Positions 50,789 through 60,079 of a stretch of DNA of 64,000 bases are shown piece by piece; position 1 is the stretch's first letter, and each line of letters starts with the position of its first letter. The position numbers and the translations under genes were made by a program. Below the pieces are notes generated by a model. The model worked only from the letters and a program-made list of their open reading frames with translations, did no database searches and had not been told where the DNA came from. The DNA is from Niallia sp. FSL W8-0635 (GTDB lineage Bacteria; Bacillota; Bacilli; Bacillales; Cytobacillaceae), in NCBI RefSeq assembly GCF_038007965.1, contig NZ_JBBOYD010000001.1, positions 2,644,501-2,708,500 on the forward strand, given 5' to 3'.

Positions 50789-50833
50789 CAAAAGCCAGAG
50801 AAAAAGGTTTTACCCATTCTACTCTGGCTTTCT
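50789..50833 (-). terminator. Terminator of the GNAT-fusion/amidohydrolase unit
   Basis: AAGCCAGAG (50792-50800) pairs perfectly with CTCTGGCTT (50822-50830). The minus-strand exit is CTTTTGTC. Confidence 0.7.
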
Positions 50834-50848
50834 TATAGCTATTAATTT

Positions 50849-51709
50849 CTATTCTTCGATTAAAAATGGCTTTATTTTCGGGAATACTTTTAGCGCAGTC
50901 CGATAAAACACATCTTCATGATGGCTTTCTGGAATAAGACTCTTAATAAACTCTACATAAGGACCGAATGGCGCTAATGGCCAATCTGTACCGAATAGTA
51001 ATTTATCATAAGAATGAGAAAAAACTAAAGCATGACGTAAATGATTGAGGAAAATTCCTTCCTGTGCCTCTTCGAGCTCTTTTTTTGTTCCAACGATTAA
51101 ACCGGATAAATCTGCAAATACATTCGAATTTTTATAAATAATTTCGGCACCAGTTAGCGTCCATGGATCCCCAAAATGCGCCATCATAAAATTCACCTTA
51201 CGATGTTTTACTGCCACTTCATCAATTGCTAGAGGATGACTGTATTTTAAGAGTCCTCTTTCAGAATACGTATCTCCAGTGTGAAAAACAACAGGCAAAT
51301 GATATTTTTCCGCAAGCTGATAAACGGTTTCATACACGTCATCATAAGCATAAAAGGGATAATAGCCTAAGTAGATTTTCATTCCAACAACATTTGGCTT
51401 TTGTATTTCCTTTTCTAATCGTTCTAAGGCTGACGTATCCATATCATATGGATTTATTCCAGCACAATAGACAACATTTTCAGGAAGATCTGCATCCAAA
51501 TCAAGCCCCATTGGCGTTTTGGCATGATAATCAGGAAAACCCATCTCCGGAGTTTCTGTAACACCCATTCCAATTGCAAGGACAATATTTGCGTCGTTCA
51601 TTTCTTTTTTTATTCCTTCGAAACTATAATCAACAAAGGAAAGATTTTTAGCAGTATCTTTGAATGTGTCTATATTCGAATAATGAATATGTGCATCAAT
51701 TATTTTCAT
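50849..51709 (-). CDS. Amidohydrolase family metal-dependent hydrolase
   Basis: A 286-residue TIM-barrel amidohydrolase (amidohydrolase-2 type). 'IIDAHIHYS' (HxH) at the N-terminus, 'PNVVGMKIYLGYYPFYAYDD' with the Lys position, 'LPVVFHTGDTY' (His), 'VNFMMAHFGDPW' (His) and 'KLLFGTDWPLAPFGPY' (Asp) give the full set of metal ligands. It probably hydrolyses an amide or decarboxylates a small acid; the substrate is unknown. AAAGGG is spaced for ATG 51709. It follows the 1023-residue GNAT-fusion gene by 16 bp, so the two should work together. Confidence 0.88.
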   Translation of the reverse strand: MKIIDAHIHYSNIDTFKDTAKNLSFVDYSFEGIKKEMNDANIVLAIGMGVTETPEMGFPDYHAKTPMGLDLDADLPENVVYCAGINPYDMDTSALERLEKEIQKPNVVGMKIYLGYYPFYAYDDVYETVYQLAEKYHLPVVFHTGDTYSERGLLKYSHPLAIDEVAVKHRKVNFMMAHFGDPWTLTGAEIIYKNSNVFADLSGLIVGTKKELEEAQEGIFLNHLRHALVFSHSYDKLLFGTDWPLAPFGPYVEFIKSLIPESHHEDVFYRTALKVFPKIKPFLIEE

Positions 51710-51725
51710 CAAAATATACCCTTTC

Positions 51726-54700
51726 TTAAAATACAATTCTTCTAACTTGATTTAATAAGGCTAGTGAAATTTCCTCATTCGTAAATAATAAATAATTTGG
51801 TTCTTTATATAATCGATTCTCTATTCGGTTTGCTTTGTCGAAGGAAATTAGCTGTATTGCCTCTTTATTGCTGTAAAACTCTGTATCACTTGCAGATTCA
51901 CTTGCAATGTAATAAAGCTTATCTTCCCGTAAAGATAAATAAAAGTTATCCTTTACATTGACTTCCTGTTCTTCATCAGCAACGAAATATTGTTTATTTT
52001 TCACCTTATCATCCTTCATATGGAGAACACATTTATCCTTGTCATTACAAGTCATAAATAGATTCGTATGCCAATTTTCTTCTGCCATCCGATAACCTGC
52101 ATGATCGATAATTTCTACAAACGTTATCAAAAGGGGTACTCCAGGCATTGTTACATAATATTGCACATACTTTAAACCTTTCCACTTCTGATGATGGCTA
52201 ATGGTTGTTTCAAGCTTTAAGCCAGTCCAGGCGTTCTTATATTTATCTTTTATAGTCGTAAAATTACATACTGTCTGCTCTTTCAACAACGAAAACATAT
52301 TTAAATCCGGAGGACCATTCTTTATCCCTCCACACCATGGATTCCACCAGCTTTTTGCAATTGGTTTAGGGAAAGAATGCTCTAGCCATTGTTTCTCATT
52401 TACTTCAATCGAATAAATACCTGGATAATAAGATGGAGAAGCTTTAAAGGTTACTACTCCGTTTGATACACGATAAACAGTTAACCCGTCTTCTTCGAGC
52501 ATATCCGTTGTGATATTTTCGTCACTAGGTACAAAAAATAACTCCTCAATTTCTACCTTCTTTGTAGGCAGATTAACAGAAGTATTTATTTTATTTAAAC
52601 CAAATTTAAACCTATTTTGATTGTTTACTTGATAAACATCTAATTCATCTGTATTAATCTGGAATGATTGGACGTCTTTTTCATTAATAGTAAAAGTAGC
52701 ACCACCAATTAAGGGCTGATTCCTAAAGGTTCTTATCCGAGTTGTCGAAGGAGTTGCTTTCTCTAAAATTGGATTACCATTGTTAAACTCGACCATTATA
52801 TCATTGACAACGGCTCTTTTTCCTTCTTCTATAATGCCTTCTGCTGCTAACTCCCAATCTTGCCATTTACGATAGGCACCAAGATTTATACATATAGGTG
52901 GAAAATCAAATGATTCATTCGGCTTAAGAATGGTGGTTGACTCTATATGCATTTTCCAGCTATCCATTTTGATTTTAGATTTCTTATCCCATGCTACTCC
53001 AAAAGGAGAAACACTTTGAGAAGAAAAATACCAATTTCCTGAGATATCTTTTGAAGCCAATTCAGATGGAGACACAGTACTTAACTCATTGAACAAAACA
53101 ACTTCTCCCTTTAAAGGAAGATAAAGCTGTTGCCAAGAATCATAGAATGTTTCCTGTAAGCTAAGTTCTTGTTCTCCTAAACGATTATTAATTAAAGTTA
53201 CCCAGCGTTTCACATACCCCTCTGCGAATAAAGCGTTCGTTAGAACGATATCAATGCCAGGAAAATCACTAGACCTATAAAACATTTTGAAGGCTATACT
53301 GCTGTCTACTTTTTCCTCACTTACTTTATAAGGCTTTAGTTTAGATAGCTCATTCGAATACGGTTTCCCAATTGATGGAGCGAATATAGTAAAATCAGTA
53401 CCTTTAATTTCAGTCTCTTGATCTGTTTTACTTATGGAAAGCTGATGGGGACCGTTAAACATTTTCCAATTCTTCTCATTTTCCACCACAAACCGCTGGC
53501 CAATCCCTTTTAAACCTAATGTCATTTCTTTCTCCATGCTTAATAGATTACAATCATTTTCAAAAATTTCACATGTAATCGTTTCTTTAAAGCATCCGCA
53601 CTCCTTTACTTTCACCGGTATACGAAGCCACTTTTTCTCCTTTTCCGCCAGCGTGAAAGAGTACTTGTCTCCCTCAAATAATAAATAATTATTCAAAGGA
53701 ATTGTTAGGCTAGCGCTAATATCTTTCTCTAAATTGTTTTCCAGCTCCAAATCTAAGTAAGTATTCATACCTTTAACTAAAATGGAATCTATTTCCTTTG
53801 TTTCAATAGAAATTGGCAACTTAGGCAAGATTCCCAATTGTAAACTTGTTTCCAATCCGTTAATACTGAGATCAACCTTTATTGCAGGAAACGTTTTTCC
53901 TTCTACAGGCTCTTCCCCTTCTTTTACTACAAAAGGAAATGGAACAGTAAGCTCTTCTTTTCCCATTACTGCAATTGATTTAGAAAAGCTGCATCTAATT
54001 CTGCCATGATTATCTGCTAATGCTTGCATGGAAACTGGTTTTGTCATTTTGTTCTTTATTTTCAAGTACACTTGCTGTTCCATTTCTTCTATGCACTCAT
54101 GATTCTCCATTACTAATTCTAGTTGAAAATCTTTTGTTTCAATATAGCTGATGCCTCTGCCATTTTTTTCGAATTTTACAATTACACGCTCCTTTTCTTT
54201 TTGCCAAATATATTCATAGTGTGTAAACCCTTGAACAATCTCTCCATCTGGTTTAATTTCAAGATTTCTTTTTAAATCTTCATACCAGTCCATGTCTTTT
54301 AAATAATGATTGATTAATTCATTATTACGAACAGTTGGGATAAAATTCATTAAGTGGGTATACTGATCATTATCTTCCCAAAAGAAGCCACAACGCTTGT
54401 ATAAAGGAACTGCCTTTAAGTTTCCGGCCCATGTATATAAATCCAACCTTGGCCATTTTTGGTCTATTGCTTTCGTTAGGGCATGTAATAATAACTTTTT
54501 TCCTACTTTCTTTCCATGAAAGTCTGGACGAACGTTTAACAAAGGTACATATAACGCTCCAACATCTTCCTTATAAACAGAAAATCCGCAATATCCCACC
54601 ACTTCTTCTCCCAAAACAGCTAAGAAAGTGTCAAGATTATCGGAACTTTGCTGCTGTTCAAGCACTTGCTCCTCCGTTTTAACGGATCCTCCCCATGAAT

Positions 54701-54797
54701 CTTTACTCTTCGTCCACATATCAGCTACCCTTTGAGCTAGACCATCATGGTAGCTTACTATTTTTATTGTTTGTGAACCTTCTTGTACTTTTTCCAC
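51726..54797 (-). CDS. Large GNAT-fusion protein with beta-rich C-terminal region
   Basis: A 1023-residue protein. Residues 1-160 are a GNAT acetyltransferase: 'LAVLGEEVVGYCGFSVYKED', acetyl-CoA motif 'LNVRPDFHGKKVGKKLLLHAL' and 'YTWAGNLKAVPLYKRCGFFW'. From about 185 to 1023 the sequence has no motif I recognise. It looks all-beta and includes Ig-like stretches ('EEMEQQVYLKIKNKMTKPVSM', 'MNTYLDLELENNLEKDISASL', typical of alpha-galactosidase NEW3-like units). A C-terminal part ('SWWNPWCGGIKNGPPDLNMF', 'VQYYVTMPGVPLLITFVEI') recalls sugar-binding or mutarotase-like folds. There is no signal peptide. It starts at GTG 54797 after GAGGGG, overlapping a 21-codon ORF by one base. Confidence 0.8.
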   Translation of the reverse strand: MEKVQEGSQTIKIVSYHDGLAQRVADMWTKSKDSWGGSVKTEEQVLEQQQSSDNLDTFLAVLGEEVVGYCGFSVYKEDVGALYVPLLNVRPDFHGKKVGKKLLLHALTKAIDQKWPRLDLYTWAGNLKAVPLYKRCGFFWEDNDQYTHLMNFIPTVRNNELINHYLKDMDWYEDLKRNLEIKPDGEIVQGFTHYEYIWQKEKERVIVKFEKNGRGISYIETKDFQLELVMENHECIEEMEQQVYLKIKNKMTKPVSMQALADNHGRIRCSFSKSIAVMGKEELTVPFPFVVKEGEEPVEGKTFPAIKVDLSINGLETSLQLGILPKLPISIETKEIDSILVKGMNTYLDLELENNLEKDISASLTIPLNNYLLFEGDKYSFTLAEKEKKWLRIPVKVKECGCFKETITCEIFENDCNLLSMEKEMTLGLKGIGQRFVVENEKNWKMFNGPHQLSISKTDQETEIKGTDFTIFAPSIGKPYSNELSKLKPYKVSEEKVDSSIAFKMFYRSSDFPGIDIVLTNALFAEGYVKRWVTLINNRLGEQELSLQETFYDSWQQLYLPLKGEVVLFNELSTVSPSELASKDISGNWYFSSQSVSPFGVAWDKKSKIKMDSWKMHIESTTILKPNESFDFPPICINLGAYRKWQDWELAAEGIIEEGKRAVVNDIMVEFNNGNPILEKATPSTTRIRTFRNQPLIGGATFTINEKDVQSFQINTDELDVYQVNNQNRFKFGLNKINTSVNLPTKKVEIEELFFVPSDENITTDMLEEDGLTVYRVSNGVVTFKASPSYYPGIYSIEVNEKQWLEHSFPKPIAKSWWNPWCGGIKNGPPDLNMFSLLKEQTVCNFTTIKDKYKNAWTGLKLETTISHHQKWKGLKYVQYYVTMPGVPLLITFVEIIDHAGYRMAEENWHTNLFMTCNDKDKCVLHMKDDKVKNKQYFVADEEQEVNVKDNFYLSLREDKLYYIASESASDTEFYSNKEAIQLISFDKANRIENRLYKEPNYLLFTNEEISLALLNQVRRIVF

Positions 54798-54862
54798 TAA
54801 GACCCCTCATCCCTCTTATTTTGAATTTTTGTTTGCATAGATACATCTTTATGTTTTGTCAT
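54797..54862 (-). CDS. Upstream small ORF coupled to the GNAT-fusion gene
   Basis: A 21-codon ORF beginning 'MTKHKDVSMQ', rich in Lys and Gln, with an excellent ribosome site (GGGAGGAG, 5 nt before the ATG). Its TAG stop shares one base with the GTG start of the large gene (TAGTG). The GAGGGG ribosome site of that gene lies within its last codons. This is the usual layout of a translated leader that couples initiation, or of a small protein gene in the operon. Confidence 0.6.
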   Translation of the reverse strand: MTKHKDVSMQTKIQNKRDEGS

Positions 54863-54882
54863 ATTAACTCCTCCCTTCATTA

Positions 54883-54912
54883 AGATAGGAATGTTTTTCC
54901 ACATTCCTATCT
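54883..54912. repeat. 11-bp inverted repeat upstream of the GNAT-fusion operon
   Basis: AGATAGGAATG (54883-54893) and CATTCCTATCT (54902-54912) are perfect complements with an 8-nt loop. It lies just before the ribosome site of the small ORF. Neither side has a U tract, so it may be a 5' stabilising hairpin or an operator. Confidence 0.5.
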
Positions 54913-55112
54913 ATCGTATTATTATTAAGAATTTTTGTAAAGATATAGCAATAATAATTTTTCTGATAATTAAATTTAATATCCAACAAAACTAGACAAA
55001 GCTCGTCAAAGGATTTTCTTTTCTTTTCACGAAAAGTATAAAGACAAGGCTTTTAAACGTCCTTCTAGCCAATGGTTTTGTTTCAATTATTTTTTATTGA
55101 GGGGTGTGTAGA

Positions 55113-55706
55113 ATGTTAAGTGTACAAACAAAAGAAATTACCACGAAGGAAGAAACAACAAGATTACTAAGCGTAAAAGAAGCAGCGGAATATATTGAAG
55201 AAGGTCCAGGGGTTGTACGAAATTGGTTAAGAGAATTAAAAACGCTTATTCCGGTCATTATTGGAGAAAACGGCTATCGTTATTTTGATCAAAAAAGCTT
55301 AGATATTTTAGTAAAAGTGAAACAAATGCGCAACGAAAAACAAATGTCTTTAAGACAAATCGAAGACGAGCTCACAAGCCCTGTTCCTACCTCTATTCCA
55401 ATTGCCACGGATGCCACGGAAAAACTTCTTCAAGATTTACAAACAATTAAAGAAGAATTAGAACTTCAAAAAAACTTCAATCAAGTACTAGTGCAGCAAT
55501 TAAAAAAGCAGCAGGAGCATATTGAACGCCAGAACGAGCATATTGTCAGTCAAGAAAATAAAATTACATTGTTAGAAAATCCAATCAGCCAGCAAAATAA
55601 AGAAGAAAACCTTGCTAAATCAAAAAAAATGAAAGACTCTCTAATGAAAGAGAAGGAAATCAAGCAGAAAAAGACTGGTTTTATCCGTCTCTTTTCTTAT
55701 CGTTAA
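55113..55706 (+). CDS. MerR-type HTH protein with coiled-coil tail (RacA-like layout)
   Basis: A 197-residue protein. The N-terminal 90 residues are a MerR-type winged HTH: 'LLSVKEAAEYIEEGPGVVRNWLREL', 'YRYFDQKSLDILVKVKQMRN', 'QMSLRQIEDELTS'. A long coiled coil (about residues 100-165, rich in Gln, Glu and Lys) and a basic tail ending 'TGFIRLFSYR' follow. This HTH-plus-coil layout is shared with RacA, the polar chromosome anchor of sporulating cells, and with DUF3967-type MerR proteins. I cannot choose between them. GAGGGGTG is spaced for ATG 55113. No effector-binding domain is present. Confidence 0.78.
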   Translation: MLSVQTKEITTKEETTRLLSVKEAAEYIEEGPGVVRNWLRELKTLIPVIIGENGYRYFDQKSLDILVKVKQMRNEKQMSLRQIEDELTSPVPTSIPIATDATEKLLQDLQTIKEELELQKNFNQVLVQQLKKQQEHIERQNEHIVSQENKITLLENPISQQNKEENLAKSKKMKDSLMKEKEIKQKKTGFIRLFSYR

Positions 55707-55740
55707 TCGTTTAAAATATACTTAAACGTAGTGAAAAAAT

Positions 55741-55799
55741 GGGAATCTGCCAATCTCTTCATGAAATAAATACACCCACTAGATAATGTGCAGACTCCC
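55741..55799. terminator. Terminator-like hairpin between the MerR-type gene and bsaA
   Basis: GGGAATCTGC (55741-55750) pairs with GCAGACTCCC (55790-55799) with one mismatch and a 39-nt loop, between converging genes. U tracts are poor. Confidence 0.4.
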
Positions 55800-55811
55800 T
55801 AATCCATTTTC

Positions 55812-56300
55812 TTATAAGACAGCATTCAGTAGCTTTTCAATGTCTTCTTTTAGATCTGATGGCTTTGTACTTGGTGCATAGCGTCCAATCACGTTTCCAT
55901 TTCCATCAATTAAAAACTTTGTAAAATTCCACTTGATTGCTTTTACTCCTAATACTCCTGGTAATTCTTTTGTTAAATACTGATAAAGTGGGTCTGCGTC
56001 TTTCCCATTCACATCAATTTTTGCATACATCGGGAAGGTTACACCATAATTTATTTCACAGAATGATTTGATTTCATCGTTTGTTCCAGGATCCTGATTC
56101 ATGAATTGATTACTAGGAAATCCTAAAATAGAAAAGCCCCTATCTTTAAATGTTTGATACAATTCCTGTAACTCTTTAAACTGAGGAGTAAAGCCGCATT
56201 TACTAGCAGTATTCACGATTAAGAATACTTTTCCTCTGTAATTGCTTAATGATTGAAGATTTCCATTCATTGTCTTAACCTCGTAATCATAAATACTCAT
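55812..56300 (-). CDS. bsaA: Glutathione peroxidase family thiol peroxidase (BsaA)
   Basis: A 162-residue peroxidase of the GPx fold. The peroxidatic Cys is in '[17 protein letters not shown]' (Cys in place of selenocysteine), with '[14 protein letters not shown]' (Gln) and '[17 protein letters not shown]' (Trp, Asn) completing the tetrad. The second Cys in '[16 protein letters not shown]' can act as the resolving residue with thioredoxin. Cytosolic. It follows the hypothetical gene at 56313 by 12 bp and precedes a hairpin. Confidence 0.95.
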   Translation of the reverse strand: MSIYDYEVKTMNGNLQSLSNYRGKVFLIVNTASKCGFTPQFKELQELYQTFKDRGFSILGFPSNQFMNQDPGTNDEIKSFCEINYGVTFPMYAKIDVNGKDADPLYQYLTKELPGVLGVKAIKWNFTKFLIDGNGNVIGRYAPSTKPSDLKEDIEKLLNAVL

Positions 56301-56312
56301 TCTACATTCTCC

Positions 56313-56849
56313 TTATATTGTTAATAAAGAATCAATGGAGTGAAGGGAAAGTAATGTTTTCTCCATAAATTCCATCATTGTTACCATATCATCTATTTGC
56401 TCTTCTCTAATTAAACGCTTGAAATCAATGGTAATATGATTATATACAGTATGATTTGATTCAAGTGGCTGAAAACTGATTTCTTGAATTATTTTCATAT
56501 CTTTCCCCCATATATCTTCTACTAAGGACTGTAACAAAGGATAAAGAGCTTCATCCTTTTTATGACGCAAATAAAGATGAATATAAATGGAAGCACCAAT
56601 CCATTTTTTATTTTTTGAATTTGCTAATAGCTCTGCAGATAAATTTTGTAAATCAGCCGATAGTTCAAATTTTAATTTCGCATTTTCTTGGTTTTTCAAA
56701 CGAAAAGTAATGGTATAATTTCTTGATAATTTACTACTATTAAAAAAATCATTCCGATCTAAAATAACAATATCTCCATCCAAATCTTTATCGTATATAA
56801 GACCTTCCATTACTGTTCTCATATTTTCAAAGGCAGTAGGATCAAACAT
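56313..56849 (-). CDS. Conserved hypothetical protein in operon with bsaA
   Basis: A 178-residue soluble protein I cannot assign. It has an alternating strand-helix pattern: 'GDIVILDRNDFFNSSK', 'NYTITFRLKNQENAKLKFELS', 'WIGASIYIHLYLRHKKDEALYP' and 'HTVYNHITIDFKRLIREEQ'. There is no signal or membrane segment. A longer frame starts at 56888, but AAAGGAGGAAAAAAGC points to ATG 56849. The 12-bp gap to bsaA suggests co-expression and perhaps a role under oxidative stress (inference). Confidence 0.72.
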   Translation of the reverse strand: MFDPTAFENMRTVMEGLIYDKDLDGDIVILDRNDFFNSSKLSRNYTITFRLKNQENAKLKFELSADLQNLSAELLANSKNKKWIGASIYIHLYLRHKKDEALYPLLQSLVEDIWGKDMKIIQEISFQPLESNHTVYNHITIDFKRLIREEQIDDMVTMMEFMEKTLLSLHSIDSLLTI

Positions 56850-56875
56850 GCTTTTTTCCTCCTTTGCTTTTCTGT

Positions 56876-56955
56876 AGAAAAAGCGCAAGCACCTTACCTA
56901 CAATATCAGAGAAATGTAACAATCTCCGCTATTATGGTACATAATACTTGCGCTT
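56876..56955 (-). terminator. Long-loop terminator of fhs, enclosing a promoter region
   Basis: AAGCGCAAG (56881-56889) and CTTGCGCTT (56947-56955) are perfect complements 57 nt apart. The minus-strand exit is CTTTTTCT. The loop holds a palindrome ATTATGGTACATAAT (about 56931-56945) and probably the promoter of the 56849 gene, so terminator and promoter overlap. Confidence 0.5.
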
Positions 56956-56990
56956 GATTTGTCTAGATTACTTGTAATATTAGACTAAAA

Positions 56991-58679
56991 TTAAAACAGT
57001 CCTACGGCTTTCCCAGTCTCGTCTACATCCATATTTAAGGCAGCAGGTCTTTTCGGTAATCCAGGCATTGTCATAACATCTCCTGTAAGTGCCACAAGGA
57101 ATCCCGCACCAATAGACGGCTTAAATTCACGAATCGTAATCGAAAATCCTTCTGGTCTGCCGATTAATGACGGATCATCTGTTAAAGAATATTGTGTCTT
57201 TGCCATGCAAATAGGAAGATTAGCCCATCCATATTTTTCAAAGTCAACAATCTGTTTTTTTGCCTTAGAAGAATATTCAACACTCTTCGCACCATAAATT
57301 TTCGTTGCAATTGTATGTATTTTTTCTTCTATAGAAGCATCTAATTGATATATATGCTCAAAATTTTGTTCCTTCTTCTCCAATATAGCTAACACCCTTT
57401 GAGCTAATTCGATGCCGCCAGCTCCACCTTTTTCCCATACCTCTGTTAATGCAACTGGAATTTCCGCTTGTTCACAAAGCTGTTTCAATACGCCAATTTC
57501 CGCATCTGTGTCTGTTACGAATTTATTAATTGCAACAACAAATGGTAAACCGAATTCTGTAATACTCTCAACATGCTTTTGTAAATTTGCAAAGCCAGCT
57601 TTTAAAGCTTCGGTATTTTCTACAGAAAGTTCTTGCTTAGAAACTCCACCATGCATTTTCAATGCGCGAATTGTAGCAACAATAACAACGATTTCAGGAT
57701 TTATCTCATTATTTCTCGACTTAATATTCAAAAATTTCTCTGCCCCTAAATCTGCTCCAAATCCTGCTTCTGTTACTACAAAATCTCCTAATTTTGATGC
57801 AGTTGTCGTTGCAATGACACTATTACAGCCATGAGCAATATTAGCAAATGGACCTCCATGAATAATCGCTGGAGAATGTTCAATCGTTTGAACCAAATTA
57901 GGTTTTATAGCATCTTTCAGCAATAAGGTAAGTGCGCCTTCTACTTTCAAATCGCCGACTGTTACAGGCTCTTTATCCACATTATACGCAACAACCATTT
58001 GAGATAATCGTTTCTTTAAATCATTGATATCTGAAGCTAAGCACAAAACAGCCATGATTTCAGAAGCAACGGTAATGTCAAAACCATCTTCTCTAGGCAC
58101 TCCTTGTAATGGTCCACCTAAACCAATTACTACTTTTCTTAGGGCACGGTCGTTTAAATCTACCGCTCTTTTCCATACAATTCTTCGCTGATCTATACGG
58201 CAGTCATTGCCTTGATGAATATGGTTGTCTACCAGAGCAGCCAAAGCATTATTAGCAGTTGTAATGGCATGTAAATCTCCAGTGAAATGCAGATTGATAT
58301 CCTCCATAGGAAGGACTTGTGCCATTCCACCACCAGCAGCTCCCCCTTTTATCCCCATTGTTGGTCCTAAAGAAGGTTCTCTCATCGCAATAACTGCTTT
58401 TTTTTGTAATTTATTTAATGCGTCACCTAAACCAACAGTTACTGTCGACTTCCCTTCACCGGCTGGCGTAGGGTTAATTGCTGTCACAAGAATCAGTTTA
58501 CCTGATTTATTTTTTTTCAAGTCATTTAATGTTTGTGAGGATATTTTCGCTTTATATTTTCCATATAATTCAATATCATCGTCTGTTAGGCCCATTTTCT
58601 CGGCAATATGTATAATTGGTTTCATTACTGCTTGTTGAGCAATTTCGATGTCAGATTTCATTTTCGTCTTAACCTCCAT
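56991..58679 (-). CDS. fhs: Formate-tetrahydrofolate ligase
   Basis: A 562-residue ATP-dependent enzyme joining formate to tetrahydrofolate to give 10-formyl-THF for purine and formyl-Met synthesis. Motifs are '[23 protein letters not shown]' (nucleotide loop), '[20 protein letters not shown]', '[21 protein letters not shown]' and '[25 protein letters not shown]'. The longest frame starts seven codons earlier, but GGAGG is spaced for ATG 58679. It is a single-gene unit. B. subtilis lacks fhs, so this is a lineage-specific difference. Confidence 0.96.
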   Translation of the reverse strand: MEVKTKMKSDIEIAQQAVMKPIIHIAEKMGLTDDDIELYGKYKAKISSQTLNDLKKNKSGKLILVTAINPTPAGEGKSTVTVGLGDALNKLQKKAVIAMREPSLGPTMGIKGGAAGGGMAQVLPMEDINLHFTGDLHAITTANNALAALVDNHIHQGNDCRIDQRRIVWKRAVDLNDRALRKVVIGLGGPLQGVPREDGFDITVASEIMAVLCLASDINDLKKRLSQMVVAYNVDKEPVTVGDLKVEGALTLLLKDAIKPNLVQTIEHSPAIIHGGPFANIAHGCNSVIATTTASKLGDFVVTEAGFGADLGAEKFLNIKSRNNEINPEIVVIVATIRALKMHGGVSKQELSVENTEALKAGFANLQKHVESITEFGLPFVVAINKFVTDTDAEIGVLKQLCEQAEIPVALTEVWEKGGAGGIELAQRVLAILEKKEQNFEHIYQLDASIEEKIHTIATKIYGAKSVEYSSKAKKQIVDFEKYGWANLPICMAKTQYSLTDDPSLIGRPEGFSITIREFKPSIGAGFLVALTGDVMTMPGLPKRPAALNMDVDETGKAVGLF

Positions 58680-59076
58680 GATTTTCCTCCTGCAATTCAA
58701 ACCTTCAGATATTATTGTACAATAAAAAAGAAGTTATAAATACACGTTTCGACAAAATCATTTTATCGTATCTTCAAATGAATAGTCATGTATTTCTTTT
58801 CACTTATTTGTACACTAGTTAAAATCTTTTTAACACATAAAATGAGCTATCATTTAAAAAATTCAAAACATTATGATTGCGACATATTCAAATCAAATTT
58901 ATAATAAGCTATGTTATCAGTTGGAGAAAGTATGATTTAAGAAAACGCATATGTTTTCATAAGGTTTAAATATCAGTTGTTTCATCATATAAAACCAATA
59001 AACAATTTTACGTAATGCTACTATTTCCACCATAGAAATACATAACAAGATGATTATTAGGAGGAGACAAACCTAT
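58680..59076. other. Intergenic region between fhs and metA
   Basis: About 400 bp of AT-rich DNA with the divergent promoters. I looked for an S-box (SAM) riboswitch or a T-box in front of metA and did not find the conserved cores. AGGAGGAGA at 59060 is the metA ribosome site. Confidence 0.55.
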
Positions 59077-59985
59077 ATGCCAATCAGAATTCCTCATCTC
59101 TTACCAGCACGAGAAGTACTAGAAGATGAAAATATATTTATAATGGAAGAAGGGCGTGCAAAAGCACAGGATATTCGCCCATTGAACATATTAATTTTAA
59201 ACCTAATGCCTCAAAAAGAAAAAACGGAGGTTCAAATATTAAGATTGCTTGGAAACACCCCCTTACAAGTGAATATTTCCTTTTTAAGAACGGCATCTTA
59301 TGAATCAAAGAATACAAGTCCATATCACCTTGAACAATTTTATCGAAACTTTGAAGCAATAAAATCAAATAAATATGACGGAATGATTATTACTGGAGCA
59401 CCTGTAGAATTAATGAGCTTTGAAGAAGTCGATTATTGGGAAGAACTAACGAAAATTATGGAATGGTCTAAATCAAATGTTACCTCTACTCTGCATATTT
59501 GTTGGGGAGCCCAAGCTGCCCTTTATCATCATTTTGGGATAAGGAAATATGAATTAGAGCAAAAATGTTATGGAATCTATTCTCACTATGTTTTAAATCC
59601 ATCTGATAAACTAATGCGCGGCTTTGATGATAGCTTTTTAGCCCCACACTCAAGGCATACAAATGTATCGATAGAAGAAATTAAAGAACATCAGAGCTTA
59701 GAGCTATTATCTGCATCCGATGACGCTGGTGCATTAATTATTAGCGCAAATAAAGGAAAACAAATCATGATCACAGGTCACTTAGAATACGATTCTTGTA
59801 CACTTGCAGAGGAGTACAAACGGGATAAAGAAAAAGGGTTAAATATCCATCTTCCCCTGCATTATTTTCCAAATAATGATCCTAGTAGGAGGCCATTAAA
59901 TAGATGGCGTTCCCATGCCCATTTACTTTTTTCCAATTGGCTCAACTATTATGTCTACCAAGAAACGCCTTACGAATGGAACTAG
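59077..59985 (+). CDS. metA: Homoserine O-acetyltransferase, MetA type
   Basis: A 302-residue MetA enzyme that activates homoserine for methionine synthesis. The catalytic Cys142 is in '[17 protein letters not shown]', with '[15 protein letters not shown]' and the His/Glu pair in '[18 protein letters not shown]'. Residue 111, counted from this start, is Glu ('ITGAPVELM'). In MetA proteins Glu at 111 goes with acetyl-CoA and Gly with succinyl-CoA, so O-acetylhomoserine is the likely product. A nine-codon longer frame has no ribosome site; AGGAGGAGA stands before ATG 59077. A terminator follows at 60015-60062. Confidence 0.95.
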   Translation: MPIRIPHLLPAREVLEDENIFIMEEGRAKAQDIRPLNILILNLMPQKEKTEVQILRLLGNTPLQVNISFLRTASYESKNTSPYHLEQFYRNFEAIKSNKYDGMIITGAPVELMSFEEVDYWEELTKIMEWSKSNVTSTLHICWGAQAALYHHFGIRKYELEQKCYGIYSHYVLNPSDKLMRGFDDSFLAPHSRHTNVSIEEIKEHQSLELLSASDDAGALIISANKGKQIMITGHLEYDSCTLAEEYKRDKEKGLNIHLPLHYFPNNDPSRRPLNRWRSHAHLLFSNWLNYYVYQETPYEWN

Positions 59986-60014
59986 AATGAGACTAACGGC
60001 TAAATAAAGTAAAA

Positions 60015-60062
60015 AGCGAAGGGGAAAACTGCCTGACTGGCAATATTCTCTTCGCCTTTTAT
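60015..60062. terminator. Bidirectional terminator (metA / AIM24 gene)
   Basis: AAAAGCGAAG near 60012-60021 pairs with CTTCGCCTTTT near 60050-60060, with inner TGCC/GGCA pairing, and exits in TTTTATCTTTTATC. Confidence 0.75.
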
Positions 60063-60079
60063 CTTTTATCTTACGCACC

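Noticed and set aside
58680..59076. Possible SAM riboswitch or T-box before metA
   Set aside because: Methionine genes often carry one, but I could not find the S-box core or the T-box GGTGG motif.
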